NCBI GenBank assembly: GCA_021397845.1
Contig: CM038051.1
Location: forward strand, 16,216,827-16,280,826
Origin: Areca catechu
Lineage: Eukaryota > Streptophyta > Magnoliopsida > Arecales > Arecaceae
Reading direction: 5' to 3'
DNA length: 64,000 bases
A model generated the notes under the pieces. The model searched no databases. It had not been told where the DNA came from and saw nothing but the letters and a program-made list of their open reading frames with translations. This document shows, one piece after another, positions 1 through 11,976 of this stretch. A program made the translations under genes and the position numbers. Positions within the stretch are counted from its first letter, which is position 1, and every line of letters begins with the position of its first letter.

Positions 1-94
1 TAGGGTGACCCGGGCCAGCGAGGCGGGCCATGGAGAGATTTTAGCTAGATCTAGGTTGGTGAGATGAGCCATGGCGAGATGGATCTCGATGAAA

Positions 95-262
95 GAGCTT
101 CCGGCAGGGGCGACCCTAAGTGAGGGAGCTTCCGGCTAGGGCGACCTTAGGTGAGGGAGCTTCCAACAAGGGAGATATCAGTGAAGGGGCTTCTGGCAAG
201 GGAGACCTCAGTAAAGGAACTTCCAGCAAGGGAGATCTGGATGAAGGAACCAATAGCCATAT
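95..262. repeat. 31-bp tandem repeat
   Basis: About five degenerate copies of a roughly 31-bp unit begin with GAGCTTCCGGC or variants, near 95, 126 and 157 and then at looser spacing. Read on the plus strand it gives a short Gly/Lys/Ser-rich pseudo-repeat. No protein family was recognised, so this is treated as non-coding minisatellite DNA, probably inside an old transposon. Confidence 0.7.
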
Positions 263-735
263 CCGAGAAGACCATCTCGACAATGATGCATGGGTGATGG
301 CGATGATAAGGAGTCTCATGATGGATATGATGATGAGGGGCCTCGTGAAGGAGGCGCGATGGTGAGGTCGGGCCGAGATTCCCTGCATCCCATTGATGGC
401 AAGGTGAGGCCCTTCCTTTGGCCTCACAGCGATTGTCTATTGCAAGAGTTTGCTGCTTGAGTAAAGGCATTGGATGGCTCAAATGCCTAGAATTACCTCT
501 GGATTTGAGTGCGAATGGGATAATTGGATGGCTTGCCTGTATTGTGAGATGCGCGGCTTGGACCAGGCTTGGCAAGAGAAAGAGCTCGACGACAACGTGC
601 GGGGTAGGCCATGTGGAGCATGCAAGCCATTTGGAGTTCGCCTGCACTCTCATAGGGTGAAGATCTCGAACCATTTGCGATATAAGAGCGACCTGCTTGC
701 CCCCCTTCCAAATTCAGGATCTTAAAATAAAGGGT
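263..735. other. No gene seen
   Basis: Open frames overlap on both strands here, but none resembles a known family. The segment joins two tandem-repeat blocks and is probably part of the same decayed element. Confidence 0.5.
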
Positions 736-739
736 ATTA

Positions 740-1085
740 GAATTCCATCTGGGATAACCTTATCCAGGACTTTAGAATAGAGAGTCCAACGACCCTGCTT
801 AGGATACGAATCTCATCCAGAACTTTAGAATAAATGGTCTAGCGACCCTACCTAGGACATGAAGCTTGTCCAAGACTTTGGAATAAAAGGTCCAGTGATC
901 CTGTCTGGGATGTGAAGCTCATCCAGAATTTCAAGAGTGTCGGAACCCCACCAAAACAACTTTGCCCAAGACTTCAGAATAAAAGGTTTAACGACCTTGT
1001 TTGGGCCATGAAGTCCATTTAGGACTTTGAAATAAAGGATATCGGAAACCCACCTGGGACAACTTTATCCAGGATTTTAGAGTGC
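740..1085. repeat. 53-bp tandem repeat
   Basis: The unit CCAGGACTTTAGAATA followed by a GGTCCAGCGACCCTG-like stretch recurs at 764, 817, 870 and 923, exactly 53 bp apart. Looser copies continue to about 1085. The copies differ by point changes, so the array is old. Confidence 0.8.
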
Positions 1086-1394
1086 CAAAGTCAGCTAATG
1101 ACCAAGTAAGGGTCATTCCTCCTTATCATGTGCATGCAAGGCTCTGGAGATAGATCGAACAGAATGTTCTAGCCTTCGTGTACCATCATAAAGTATACCA
1201 TACATGAAAAATGAGGGTCTCCCAACTCGAGCAAAGAATTTTCCTTGACTTGCATCAATAGAATACTATAAAGGTTAAGTTACCTCACACGGGGATATAT
1301 AATTCATCAGTTTTTGCTTGCGAGTCTGATCACTTAACTGGGGATTATATGTGTGGAGGCCCTACCTAGGAGTAGCTTATTAGGGTTTAGCGAT

Positions 1395-1980
1395 AGTGAA
1401 TTGCCATGCTTGGAAGACTGATTACTTAGCCAAGACTTATAAGTATCGCGACCCAATCAAGGTATCTGACTACTCGCTAAGACTTTGGAACTTAGGAGGC
1501 TTACTACTTAGATAGGACTTACGAATATTACGACCCACCTGGATGTCTGACTACTTTACCAGGATGTTTGGGATGACCTCACCCAAGACTCTAAAAATCT
1601 AAAAGACTTATTACTTAGCCAAGATTTATGGGTATCATGACCCACCTTGCTGTTTGACTGCTCACAGAGTGCTTGGGGTGACCTTGTCCAAGACTTGGAG
1701 AACCCAGGAGACTTACTGCTTAGCTAAGGTTTACAGGTATTGCAACTTATTTGGATATCTGACTGCTCACAGGATGCTTGGGATGATCTTGTCCAAGACT
1801 TTGAGAATCTGGAAGACTTATTACTTAGCTAAATTTATGGGTATCGTGATCCATCTAGGTATCTAATTGCTCATAGGATACTTAGGATGACTTTGCCCAA
1901 TACCTGGGAACCTAGAAGACTTACCGCTTAGGTAGGATTTATGGGTATCTCAACCCACCTAGGTATCTGGGTGCTCCCCG
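1395..1980. repeat. About 105-bp tandem repeat
   Basis: GACTTAYTRCTTAGC-like anchors occur at 1605, 1710, 1815 and 1918, giving periods of 105, 105 and 103 bp. Degenerate copies start near 1395. The repeats hold short open frames (for example 1654-1866) that are repeat artefacts, not genes. Confidence 0.8.
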
Positions 1981-3775
1981 TCTTGGACAACCTCGCCTAG
2001 GGCTTTGAATAAGGGATGTCATCCAAAGGAACTTGCCCCTTGCATCAACCAGTCCACTTGAGATGGTGCCAATGAAAATGTTGTTCTTTGCAATGAGTTT
2101 AGCTACCGGTTAAGGAGAGGCTCAGCGGGAAGCTCGCCTCGCACTCTAGGTAGATCGCCTCACCCGAGAGGCCTTTTGATCAGCAAGAGGGGTAGCATCA
2201 GGTTCAGCCTCCCGTTAAGGGGAGGATGAATGCACTGGAGATGAGTGGTGGACTGGCTCTATCTCCAACCTCAATGGTGCCTACTATAGGCCCTACACCA
2301 AGATCGTCAATGCTTGAAGTTGCCAGAAGAGCTGGTAGAATTGCTCAATGGTGATAACCAGAGCAATCGACGATCCCCCCTCTTCTTCTAGAGGGACTGG
2401 AGATGGGATGGCCAAGACTGTGGACATCTCAATAGAAGCAAACACAATTGTCTTCCTTCCCCTGGCCATGGTGCGAACCGTAGGTGAGAGAAAATCATAG
2501 ACAAACTTCAAACTTTAATGAAGTTTTGGGACACAGGGCCTTTCCTCCAGTGCCAATCTATCATAGTTCCATCGAGACTTGGTGATGTGGCAGCTGACTT
2601 GGATGGCTCCGAGTTCCGCTCTGTCTAATATAGGTGCTCCAAAACTTGTAAAATGAAGAAGACATAGAAGTTCGGCCCTGAGAACATAATGGATTTGTTT
2701 CTTGTGGTAGACCATCCAATACTTAAGTTAGCCTCTGATGAAAGCAAACAGAGGAGGCTTAGAGTCTCCTTTAAATTTAAAATAGATCAGAGGGAGGAAC
2801 CAGATCTAAAATGGAGGGAGATTGAACAAAATCTATGAAGAATGGGATCTTAGTGCATAAGAGTCCCACTTTCATAGGGATGGCATATGGATAAGTGGAG
2901 TTGTGGAGGCTGAGGCACTTAAATGAAATGAGAAATGTATGTGGGATGGTCTACAGGGATCTTACTCATGTGGTAAGCTATGAAAGATTCAATTCAGGGA
3001 GCTTAGCATGTGCTTGGAGGTGAGAGCAAGAAGAAGGTTACTTTTTCAAGATAAAAAGGGTTTTAGGAAGAGTGGGTTCTTGGTTCCATTTCTATTATAT
3101 GTCCTTATTCATCTCCTTGGTTCGCTTATCATGGCCTTCTTCCTCTTACCTGGAGGGTTCCAGGGAATAAGTTATAGGCATGTACTTGATGCTTAAAGAC
3201 AAAAAAGATATGGTGTGCACTATAGGGAAGTGGCGTCTATAATGTCTCGGCTGTTGCAAGCATACCAATTGGAGGGACCATACCGTGGTTGATGGAACAG
3301 GAGATGGAGATGTTTACGTCTCTGCAGTGGGGCATCCAAGAATATTAATGGAAGACACTTTTGGAGTATATACGACTGGAGCAAAGAGTGGTGAACCTAG
3401 CAATGGTTGACATCTAAGTAGATAGTAAGTGAGATAGCCTAATCATCCTGGTTGATATGTATCTGGTATGGTTGGAGCTTGCTTGCCATGCCGAATTGAT
3501 AGGTGGAATAGCTTGAACTAGCTAATGAAATAGCGTGGAGCTGAATTGGCAAGTGAGGTGATGAGCCATGTGGCATCCATGCAGGAGCAACTATTTTTAG
3601 ATGCAACCGATCCCTACTTTCTAGGATGAGGCATTTTCTTTATCTCGGATGTAGGAAGTAAAGATTGATGATCACGGGGTTCATCACTAAACTTCTAATT
3701 ACATGGTATAGCTATCTAGATGGCTCACTTATAGTCCGATAAAGTATGAAGGGATACTCTGCTCCGTGCCTAGCC
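1981..3775. other. Decayed transposon-like DNA, no intact gene
   Basis: No intact gene is visible. On the minus strand near 2470-2300 there is a short MARGRK... frame continuing to an EQFYQL motif. It is vaguely like the N-terminus of plant Ty3/gypsy gag proteins, but too short to call. The rest (2700-3775) is unrecognised. Confidence 0.35.
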
Positions 3776-3779
3776 ACAC

Positions 3780-4412
3780 CCCTCAACCCCCTCCTTTTTT
3801 GTTTTTTTAAAAATAGTCCTCTAGGTTTGATCCGTCCTTACGAAGGATGGTCATTTCCCTCTGGGTTTCGTCAAGGTGAATTTCAATGATAGCATTAGCA
3901 GTGCCTCATGAGGTGCTGGTTTTGTTATTCATGATGCTGAGAGTAGGATGCTTGCTATTGAGGACTCTTTTTTTCCATGAGCCCTTGATTCCAAGGCTAA
4001 GCTCAGAGTTGCATGGACGAGTATCACCTGGGCCATATAAAAGCTGGGCATCACGAGAATTCATGTTGAGGGAGATTCATCCATTGCCATCATATGGATT
4101 CATGATAGGATCGTGCAGCGTCATGTCTATTCCCTTCATGATATTTGATGATCTCTTGGATCGTCGATGACTATATTGGTTTGGCATGTTTACAGGATGG
4201 CGAACAATATAGCCGACTGTGTTACTTCATTTATGATCGAGTATTCGGGTGATCGATCTTGATACCAAAGTGACTGATCTTGGTGCCAGGATGACTGTAT
4301 TTTTTTATCTTATTTGACTTATTATTTTTTGATTTTCATGATTGCTATGGAATAAGAATAGTATGATTGTCCAACTGCATAAAAATAAAATAAAAAAATA
4401 AAATAAAAAACG
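3780..4412 (+). mobile_element. LINE 3' end: RNase H fossil and A-rich tail
   Basis: A single reading frame (3868-4260) gives VNFNDSI, GAGFVIHDAESRMLA, HVEGDSSIAIIWIHD and HVYRMANNIADCVTSF, interrupted by stops. This is the order of the plant RVT_3 RNase H domain found at the end of L1-type LINEs (FVKVNFDGS, GAGFVIR, VEGDS, HVYREAN..ADW). An A-rich tail at 4380-4410 follows. It is a 5'-truncated, inactive copy. The RNase H assignment rests on motif order; the exact 5' edge is not visible. Confidence 0.7.
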
Positions 4413-4519
4413 GACGGTCCTTCGGTTCCTCCTCTCCGCTTACCTGCCTCCACGGAGGGCGTGCAAGGCTCTGGCCATCCGGTGGAGCAAGAGAATTACT
4501 CCGGCCCATTCACCTGATC

Positions 4520-5535
4520 CGGGCCGGGCCCGACTCCGGCAAGGCCCTTCTCATCTTTGACTGCGCCGAGTACCCCTCCGGCTTACGCCGTGACCTCCCC
4601 TCCTCCTCCATCACGGCCGCTCGCCTCGCGGCCACCGGCCTTCTCCCCGCCATCGAGTCCCTTCTCGAACGCGTCCCCCTGGAGCTCAGCCGGTCCACAT
4701 CCGAGGCCTCCTTCCTCGCCATCCTCCGCGCCTACAGCCGCGCGCACCGTCCCCTTGACTTCCTCCGTCTCTTCCGCCAGGCTCTCATCGGCTTTCGCCT
4801 CCACCACCCCTACCGTTCCTACACCTCCTCCTCGTCGAGAACCGAGTCTCCCTCGCCGGCGATCTCTATAACCTCACGAACGAGACCGGCGTCCCCCCAC
4901 CTCGTCGCCTCCTCAAGGCCCTCTTCAGCGCCGTCGTTATGTCCCTCGACGCCGCCCTCCGCGTCTTCCGCCGGTCTCTTGCTCTTATAACACTATTATC
5001 GATGGGCTCTGCAAGACTGGGAGGTTCGGGGAGGCCCGGAAGCTCTTCTGGCACATGGGCAGCAGTGGTTGCCGTTCCACCGTTGTCAGTTACGCTACAC
5101 CAATCCATGACCTATGCTGGTCTGATCGTTTGCATTAAGCATTGGGTGTTCAACGAAATGGGTCAGAGAGGCATCAATCACCTATATCTCACTGATGGAT
5201 GGACTCTCTAAGGGAGGGCGGTAGCCAAAGATCATGGCTTTGCTTGATCGGATGGTTGTGGAGTGTTGCACACCGAATACCATCAGCTATAGCTCTCTCG
5301 TCAATGGGTTTTTGCAGAAGAAGGAAGGCTACGGGAGGTGCTGATAGGATGAGGCTCCAGGGGAGGAAGCCAGGTGCTGGATTTTATGGAAGCTCATTGA
5401 GGGGTTGTGTGACTCTCGAGGGGTGTACCTAATCAGGACAAATGGAGAACCATCCTGGTTGGATATTGGGAATGGAGATGGTCTTGGAAGCAGCTGAATT
5501 GATATGGGATCAGCTGGTGGTGGATTAGTGTCTCA
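4520..5535 (+). pseudogene. PPR protein pseudogene (At5g46100-like)
   Basis: This is a broken P-class pentatricopeptide-repeat gene; intact relatives bind organelle RNA. Recognisable blocks lie in different frames. Near 4525 are GKALLIFDCAEYPS and ERVPLELSRSTSEASFLAIL, with RAYSRAHRPLDFLRLFR after them. Then come LLVENRVSLAGDLYN (about 4827) and LDAALRVFRRS (about 4945). Clear PPR helices follow at about 4985 (YNTIIDGLCKTGRFGEARKLF) and 5260 (CTPNTISYSSLVNGF). The last block is GVPNQDKWRTILVGYWE (about 5425). Repeats between GLCDS and VPNQDK are deleted. At least five frame changes or stops mean no full protein can be made. The GC-rich 5' part (4500-4980) contrasts with the AT-rich flanks, typical of an intronless PPR gene. 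The resemblance to At5g46100 is from memory of that family. Confidence 0.85.
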
Positions 5536-8340
5536 TGTCTTCTTTTGGAGCAATATGAGCCTGTGTTGCGTCCACTGTGGAGACTGTGATGCTTGCCATC
5601 GGGAGAAGTTATGGATTTTTAAGCCATCCGGTCATTTTGTCTGAATTCATATTGCATGATGCGGACAACAAAAAGCGTGCAATCTTGGATGCTTATTTCA
5701 TGCTCGAGGTTTGATCTGTATGCAACAAAAATTGTTAGATTATATGTTAGATGATGATGATTTGCTGTCAGGAATCCACTGAACAATCTATGATCATCCA
5801 CAGGCCTATTTCAAGGTATGAAACTCCCTTTTGTGAACAAAAAGGATTTTGTTTTTCTTCTGTTTTTTTTTGGGGAGGTGGGTGGGGAAGGATGGTTGAT
5901 ACATCAGTATTGTCGCTAAACAAAATCTTTTTTAAAAAAAAGTCAAAACTTACAAAAGTGGCATGCTAACATGATTTTATATGCAACAATCTACTACATT
6001 TGATGAGGCAAAACAAAATGTGTATCAAAAGTCATATTAATACTAGGAAATTAGGGTTCTGAGCACCGAAGATTGTTTAGTATTCATCGACATCCATACA
6101 TGCTGGATCACTTAACACAGCTACCTGCCTTTACTGACTTCTTGGATTTTATTATTTTAATTTAGGAAATTCCTTGCTTGTTCCATCTAAATGCTGGAGG
6201 AATGAAGATCCCTAAGATCCCTAGACTACTTAGAAGGCATGGATATATGTCATGTTGGATTGGGTATGTTTTTAAGCACATCAAGATCCTTTAAAGGATT
6301 CATATATGAGTTATGCCAAATGACAAATGTTCAGGGAACTTGATGTAATTTTCGATTTTTCAGATCTCAATGACTTTTATAGGATTAGATACAAGGGTGC
6401 TATTTTTCTTCATTCCTAAATTTCTTGTATTTTGTTTCTGAAAGTATGCATTTTGCCACTCAGTTTTAAAAACAAATCATATCAGTTACTTTTCTGATGC
6501 TAATTCTTTATATCACATTCGTTTTTAGTTGTGCACTATTAGGGACATTAAGGCTTTCTGGTGGAATATGTGGAGCTATGATAACTTAAAAGAATTCACA
6601 TATCTTCAATGTTTTTAAATCTATGCATGTAGAATGAGGATGAGGATGGTTGGCAGCAATTTAAAATGACTCTGGGCAAAGCCTGACTATCAGGAACGAT
6701 GCCTATTGTAAAAATTTCAATTTTTACTAAATAAGGTCAAATTTGCAGATGGTACGAGGAAGATTCTGGTGAAGAAGTCCAAAAGCAATTCGGGTTGCAC
6801 ACGATCGGTAAAGCCTGTCTCCATCACTTATAACATGTGGACAGATATTCTCTAGTGGCCAAGGTTGTCATGGTAGTCAGTGGATTGTAGGCATTAGGGA
6901 CCCCTCTGCACTTTCTTGGAGCTGTTTGTGCTGGATTAAATGAAGTTGAAAGTCAAAAGTGAAAGTGAGCAACCATTTAGTTCTTTCAGCAAAAAAATAA
7001 ACAGGGCAAGAAACAGGAAGGGAAAAATGAAAAAATAGCAAAATGGAAGACATAAGAAAAGGAAGAATTTGAAAGTCAGGGAACAAGGGAATAGCCATAC
7101 AAGTTTGATTGCGAAAATATAGAGAAAAGGGGAAGACCAAAGGAGTAGTATTTTCAAGAAGAAGAGAAAAAAGGAGAGAGGAGAAAGAGAGAGCAGGAAT
7201 CGAAGAGAGGAAGCAGACAAAAGTAAGACAAGGAAGAAAATATTCTCATCCTGACCAAGGATCTCTTTGATGATATCACTGAAGACATGTCATTGCTCCT
7301 AGAATTTTCCCCCCCTCTGAATAGGTTATTCATACATTCCTTCACATATAACTAATTTTTGAGGTCTTTAACACATTTAATTGTCTGTCTATAGACTCAT
7401 GGTTCCCCATATTGAATGTAGTCCTTTGACCATGGTTAACTCATAGCACTATTGCCCCTAGCTCAAGATCCTTCCTAACTGTAGAACCTATCATTGTCAC
7501 CTCATGGATTTTGGAAGCAAAGCTGCCTACAAATAACCTGTAAAGAGATTCAACTCTTCACCAGTATCTGTAATTTTGTGTATTTCTTTGCCATAATGTT
7601 CTGGAATCTGAGCTTGGTATTGGAATTCTGTTATCTTAGTTGTTACTCACCTTAGGTGCATTTTTTCGAAGACATAATGCAGAAAAGAATTTGATGAATG
7701 GTTATATAATTTGGCTGCAAAAGAGAATATGAAGGCCACAACCTGAAATCTTGGACTGCCAACTATGATGGACAAGGCTTATCTTTCTCATAGGCCAATC
7801 ATCATCAAACAGAAAAGTCAACATAAGTGTTACATTCTCGTGACTTCCTGGAATGCTTTTTGCTATGCTTTAAAAAATAACATACTTCCTGATAATACTT
7901 TTTTTTTAAAAAAAAAAGCTGATCCTTTTCAAAAATACATGAACAATTTGCCACATTTTTGCAACATTCGGTGAAATTGCAATGTACTTAAACCATGCAC
8001 AAGTAAAAGAAAACTATACAGGCCAGACAACTGTGTTAAAGACATTCTTGTCTTATATTCTTAATTTATGATTGTACGGGATAGCTGCTTTGCTGCAACT
8101 TAATTTCATAATTCTATTAATCCCATTTGAATTATCAAAAGAAAAACTAAGCTGAATACAATTCACACAGTAAATAATGAAGGTTTTGTTACCAAGAATA
8201 TATATTGTGTCCAGCGAGTAGATTTTCGGAATGCTTCTTCAAGCTCAAATTCCCTGCTCCTTCGCTCATATTAAGCTGTCTTCAAACAGTAAATGAATAA
8301 AATCTTGTTCTTTATGCGAAATTATACATCTTAATCTCCA
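5536..8340. other. Intergenic, no gene seen
   Basis: AT-rich DNA with T and A homopolymer runs (5863-5871, 7902-7917) and a purine-rich stretch (6990-7240). Open frames here are short and of low complexity. No coding, RNA or transposon signal was recognised. Confidence 0.5.
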
Positions 8341-8414
8341 TAAGGGCTTTCATAACGGATTACTACACTTGCAGCTCAGGAACACAGAAAAACAGAGAGT
8401 TGGAGCAATCGTCA

Positions 8415-9050
8415 TCAACGGGAAGAAAGTGGAAAGCCGATTCCATGGCGGGTGGAGGGGAGAGCAACAAAGAGCATACTGCCAAAAACTCCGATACTGA
8501 CAGGCAGTGAAGTGAGAACCTGCTTCATCTTCTCGGATGGGGTTGGATATAAGCATGACACCACATTCTGGTCAAGTAAAGCAACCGCCGCAAAAACCAG
8601 CATCGACATGAGCGCATGGACGAAATCTATGAATTTGATCCTGTAGTTAATTGCAACCTGTGGAGGAAGGGGTGCAGTTCCGTCGATGACCCACAAACCC
8701 CTGAATGTTGCCAGCCCATGCCGAACCTTGCCGGACTCGTCCCGGAAGCTATCGGTGAAGCTTTGGATGAAGCATGACAGTCCGCAAAGAGCCACGAGGC
8801 CCGCGGTCATGTACCAGCCCATGTCATTGCAGCGGCCTCGGTTGGTGAAGATGGGGGACAGGAGCTGGAAGGCAAGAACGGTGCCGGTAGGCAGGAGGTT
8901 TGCAAGATGGGCGGTTTTCTTGAACGTTTTTCTGATTGCTTTCAGTTTAGGAGTCTTGCGACCATTGTTGGATGATTTTGGGATCAAGAGTGGTTGCTGC
9001 TGCTGCTGCTGACGAGCTTCTTCATCACCCATGTTTGATTCCATTATCAT
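8415..9050 (-). CDS. DMP: DUF679 domain membrane protein (DMP family)
   Basis: A 211-residue intronless protein of the plant DMP (DUF679) family, small four-helix membrane proteins of the endomembrane system and tonoplast. Members are linked to senescence, membrane remodelling and, for the DMP8/9 branch, gamete fusion. The N-terminus is hydrophilic with a run of six Gln (residues 15-20, from CTG/CAG repeats at 8994-9012) and a basic stretch (31-46). Four hydrophobic segments lie at about 48-68, 79-98, 141-160 and 179-198. Family signatures are NLLPTGTVLAFQLLSP, CFIQSFTDSFRDESG, INYRIKFIDFVHALMS and the C-terminal RHGIGFP. Length and single exon fit the family. Start choice is among Met1, Met3 and Met7; the longest is given. 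The sequence looks closer to the DMP3/4/5 type than to DMP8/9, but the branch is not certain. Not part of any cluster. Confidence 0.93.
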   Translation of the reverse strand: MIMESNMGDEEARQQQQQQPLLIPKSSNNGRKTPKLKAIRKTFKKTAHLANLLPTGTVLAFQLLSPIFTNRGRCNDMGWYMTAGLVALCGLSCFIQSFTDSFRDESGKVRHGLATFRGLWVIDGTAPLPPQVAINYRIKFIDFVHALMSMLVFAAVALLDQNVVSCLYPTPSEKMKQVLTSLPVSIGVFGSMLFVALPSTRHGIGFPLSSR

Positions 9051-10952
9051 AAATCTTTTCTGAACTCTTCACCACAATATTGGAAGCAGGTTGGGTACGT
9101 ACAATAGGCAGGGAAAGTGGGAAAGGAGAGGAGGAAGCAGGGTGGTGGAAGGGAGGAGGATGGGTTTGTGATATCATGGCTTGCAAGGAAGAGCAAGAGC
9201 GAAACTGAAATGGGTGGGGAAGCAAACGTTTTACAAGAATCGTGGGGGTGGTTTTGGTTACTTGTTTGAGGTGGCTATTAAAGTTTTCCATAACAGCTGC
9301 TTATTTTGAGTAATGGCCTTTGGGACTCGTGTAACAGAAATCAACAGAAAAATGGCGGAGAAAAAGGCCTCTCTACTCGTTCGGTTTATTTCGGACGCTG
9401 TTACTAGAATATCCGCTTGTTTTCGGCCATCTTTCAAGAAACTAGACGAGGGACATATCCATTTCAGGCAAGAGAGCCGGCGAGTTTTATGTTAATGGCT
9501 TTATAATAATAAGATTGCAGGCCGAAGGCCGTGGCGATAACTTGTAATCTTTTAATTTAAGTGGGTTTGGCCAACCTTTTTTTATAAGGCCTTCAGGTGG
9601 TCTTTTGGTGCGAGGTCCAGGATGGTCCATTATTTTACCCTGCACGTGAATATTAAATTGGGTCACTTTTTGATCATTGTCAATTCACTTAGTCGTGTTT
9701 CAGCTTTTAGATTCGTTTTTTTTTTTTTTTTGGTTTTATAATATTGGAATTGCAATCGCATTTTAGACCTAAGTGGATGCTTTTTTTTTTCTGTCTTGCA
9801 TGGAAAATCTCCTGATACGGCTAGCTTCATTATTTGCTCGATATGTTTTAATTGGCTTGTAACTCACTGAAAGTTACATACGGTACATAGTTTAATCAAC
9901 TTATTAATAAGTGATTCAATTAATTGCAGAACTTTTGGGGGTGTTATGTACGAACAAAATTTTGGTTGGACCAGCTTAACAGTAGACCGATCCAATTATG
10001 GTGCAACATGTTTATGTTTAGCATACATTGCTCTGTTTTCTCTTTTCGTTTTTTTTTTACTCCCTGTTTGTTGGACCGGTCCTCCAACCAATAATTTCTT
10101 GTTAGGTACACCTTCTAATAATTATAAACGGTCCGCCACTCAGAGCCTTCTTCTAAACCCTCCTTTCTTCCCACCGCCAACCCCTAGGTCTTCATTGTCT
10201 TCTATATGCTGCTGTTATTCTGCTGTATCGGTTCGCTGTGTAGTAGAGTTCTATCATAGTTCCGAGTTGGCTTCCGAGTTGGCTGTGTGACCAACCTTCC
10301 GTGGTCTCCTCTATCTATGTCATCCGTACGTGATATAATTAAGTTGGAAATAATGATCAAAATATATCGGGTTAATCTTCAAAGTTCGATATTTAAAACG
10401 GCAACAGTCTAATTGCAACATGAATAAAGTTCTTCTCCATCATCATTCTGACTATGGTTTTTACTGCCATGATTCTGTGTTCCTTGAACTTCCGTAGCCT
10501 GTCGATTTATGCTTGGTCCAAGGGAACTTTCCAACGAAGTCGCCTTCGATGGGTTGGTGCACTAATAGACCGTTGGACCGACAAAATCCTTTTCACGCGG
10601 GAGAAATTTTTGGATAGACTCCGTCCGTAGACAAAGCCAATTTAAACAAAAAGCTCCAACGATATTTTCATGAACTTGGTCAACAACGACGTTTATGGTG
10701 GACTACATCTACCTAAAGAATTTCTCGCTCACCTGCCTACCTTGACGAAAAGCTTATGTCCACGTTGGTTTCAACCAACCCGAATAAAAAGCTCTAATTG
10801 GAAGCCCAACCCCCTCACCAACTCGTACACAAATTGATCGCCTTTCATCCAGCAGAAAAGCTTCCTCTTTATACTTCCTTTTATGTAGACATCGATCTCC
10901 CACTTTCTTTTTTTCAAAAAAAAAAAAGAAAAAAGGAAAGAATAATACCACC
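9051..10952. other. Shared upstream region of the DMP gene and the kinase locus
   Basis: This 1.9-kb gap separates divergent loci, so it should hold both promoters. On the minus strand, TATA-like TTATAAAAA (about 9580-9590) lies about 530 bp before the DMP start. An open frame at 9025-9291 (minus) overlaps the DMP start out of frame and looks like leader sequence rather than a protein. For the kinase, a weak TTTATAC is at about 10868. The rest has T-runs (9718-9732, 9781-9790) and no recognised gene. Confidence 0.4.
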
Positions 10953-11976
10953 ATGAACCACCGTAGCTCCATCATCGGCCAAGACGTCCTTGTTGCCATC
11001 ATCTGCGTCGCTCTTCTCATCCTCTCCGCCATCCTCTTCATCTGTGCAAGAAGCGCCGTGCCGTCGACACCGATGAGACCAGCCTTCCAGCTGCAATAAT
11101 ATTGCATGCCCGCTCCCATCAACTAAGCGAAATCGAGGCCGCCACCGATGGATTCCATCGGTCCCAAGTCGTTGGCAAAGGCCACCTTGGGACTGTCTAC
11201 AAGGCCATCTCGGCGACCGGCGACGTCTTCGCCGTGAAACGCATCCACCCCCACCTTGTCCTCGGTAACCCCGGCGTCAGCTTCTCCTCCAGGATCAGGT
11301 CGCTCTCCATTGCCAGCAACCATCCCAACGTTGTCCCCATCATAGGTTTCTCCGAGGCACCGGGTGAGCGAGTCATCATATCCGAGTTTGCGGGCATGAA
11401 GAGCCTCGAATACTACTTGCATGGGATGATGACCGGCAACGGAGGGCGGCCACCGGCGCCGTTGAGCTGGGGGATTCGGCTAAGGGTTGCGGCGGGTGCA
11501 GCGCGCGGCATCGAGCACCTCCACGAGGGGAATGCACCGAGCGTCGTGCATGGGTGCATCAAGCCTAGCAACGTCATGATCGATACCAACTTTTGTGCTA
11601 GGGTCTGTGACTATGGGATCTCTTTCTTGATGGGGCCTGACGAGAGGAGGGGGATGGTGGGGTATGTCGATGGGGAGGGATGGGGTGTGTGCAAGGAGAA
11701 TGATATGTATGGATTTGGGGTGGTGTTGCTGGAGCTGTTGAGTGGCAGGAGGAGCGAAGGGGGATGGTGGTTGCGTGGGCTTTGCCTTTGATAAGGGAAG
11801 GAAAGGTTGGGGAGGTGTTGGACGAGAACGTAGGGGTGCCGATGGACATGAAGCCTTTGGCAAGGATGGCGAAGGTGGCCTCAGCGTGCGTTGGCAATGG
11901 GAGGAAAAGTCGGCCTTCGATTTCTCATGTGGCTGCCATTTTGAGCAGCTTGGAAATTATCCATCCTTACGTTTAG
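10953..11976 (+). pseudogene. Receptor-like kinase, frameshifted twice, with an atypical active site
   Basis: A single-exon plant receptor-like or cytoplasmic kinase in three frames. The ATG at 10953 opens MNHRSSIIGQDVLVAIICVA, a membrane anchor of about residues 8-32, and runs to a stop at 11099. The kinase continues in another frame from about 11045 (KKRRAVDTDE, then HQLSEIEAATDGF). It contains a glycine loop VGKGHLGTVYKA, the ATP-binding lysine in FAVKRI, VVHGCIKPSNV where HRDLKPxN is usual, and CDYGIS in place of DFG. That frame ends at 11791. The C-terminal lobe resumes in the third frame near 11764 (VVAWALPLIREGKVGEVLDE to the stop at 11976). Each break fits a one-base loss, the second in a G-run. 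Loss of the HRD Arg and Asp suggests a pseudokinase even before the frameshifts. It could be a pseudogene or a gene with two assembly errors. Confidence 0.85.

Noticed and set aside
1654..1866. A 70-codon frame with two similar halves
   Set aside because: The internal repeat equals the 105-bp minisatellite period, so it reflects the tandem array.
6877..7220. Minus-strand Phe/Leu-rich frames that look like membrane proteins
   Set aside because: They arise from a purine-rich stretch on the plus strand (poly-pyrimidine on minus), which always yields Phe/Leu/Ser/Pro runs.
9025..9291. An 88-codon minus-strand frame just upstream of the DMP gene
   Set aside because: It overlaps the DMP start out of frame, is Pro/Ser-rich without family resemblance, and is best explained as leader or promoter sequence.
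11480..11897. Long minus-strand frames opposite the kinase
   Set aside because: They are antisense shadows of the GC-rich kinase coding sequence; the plus strand has clear kinase motifs.
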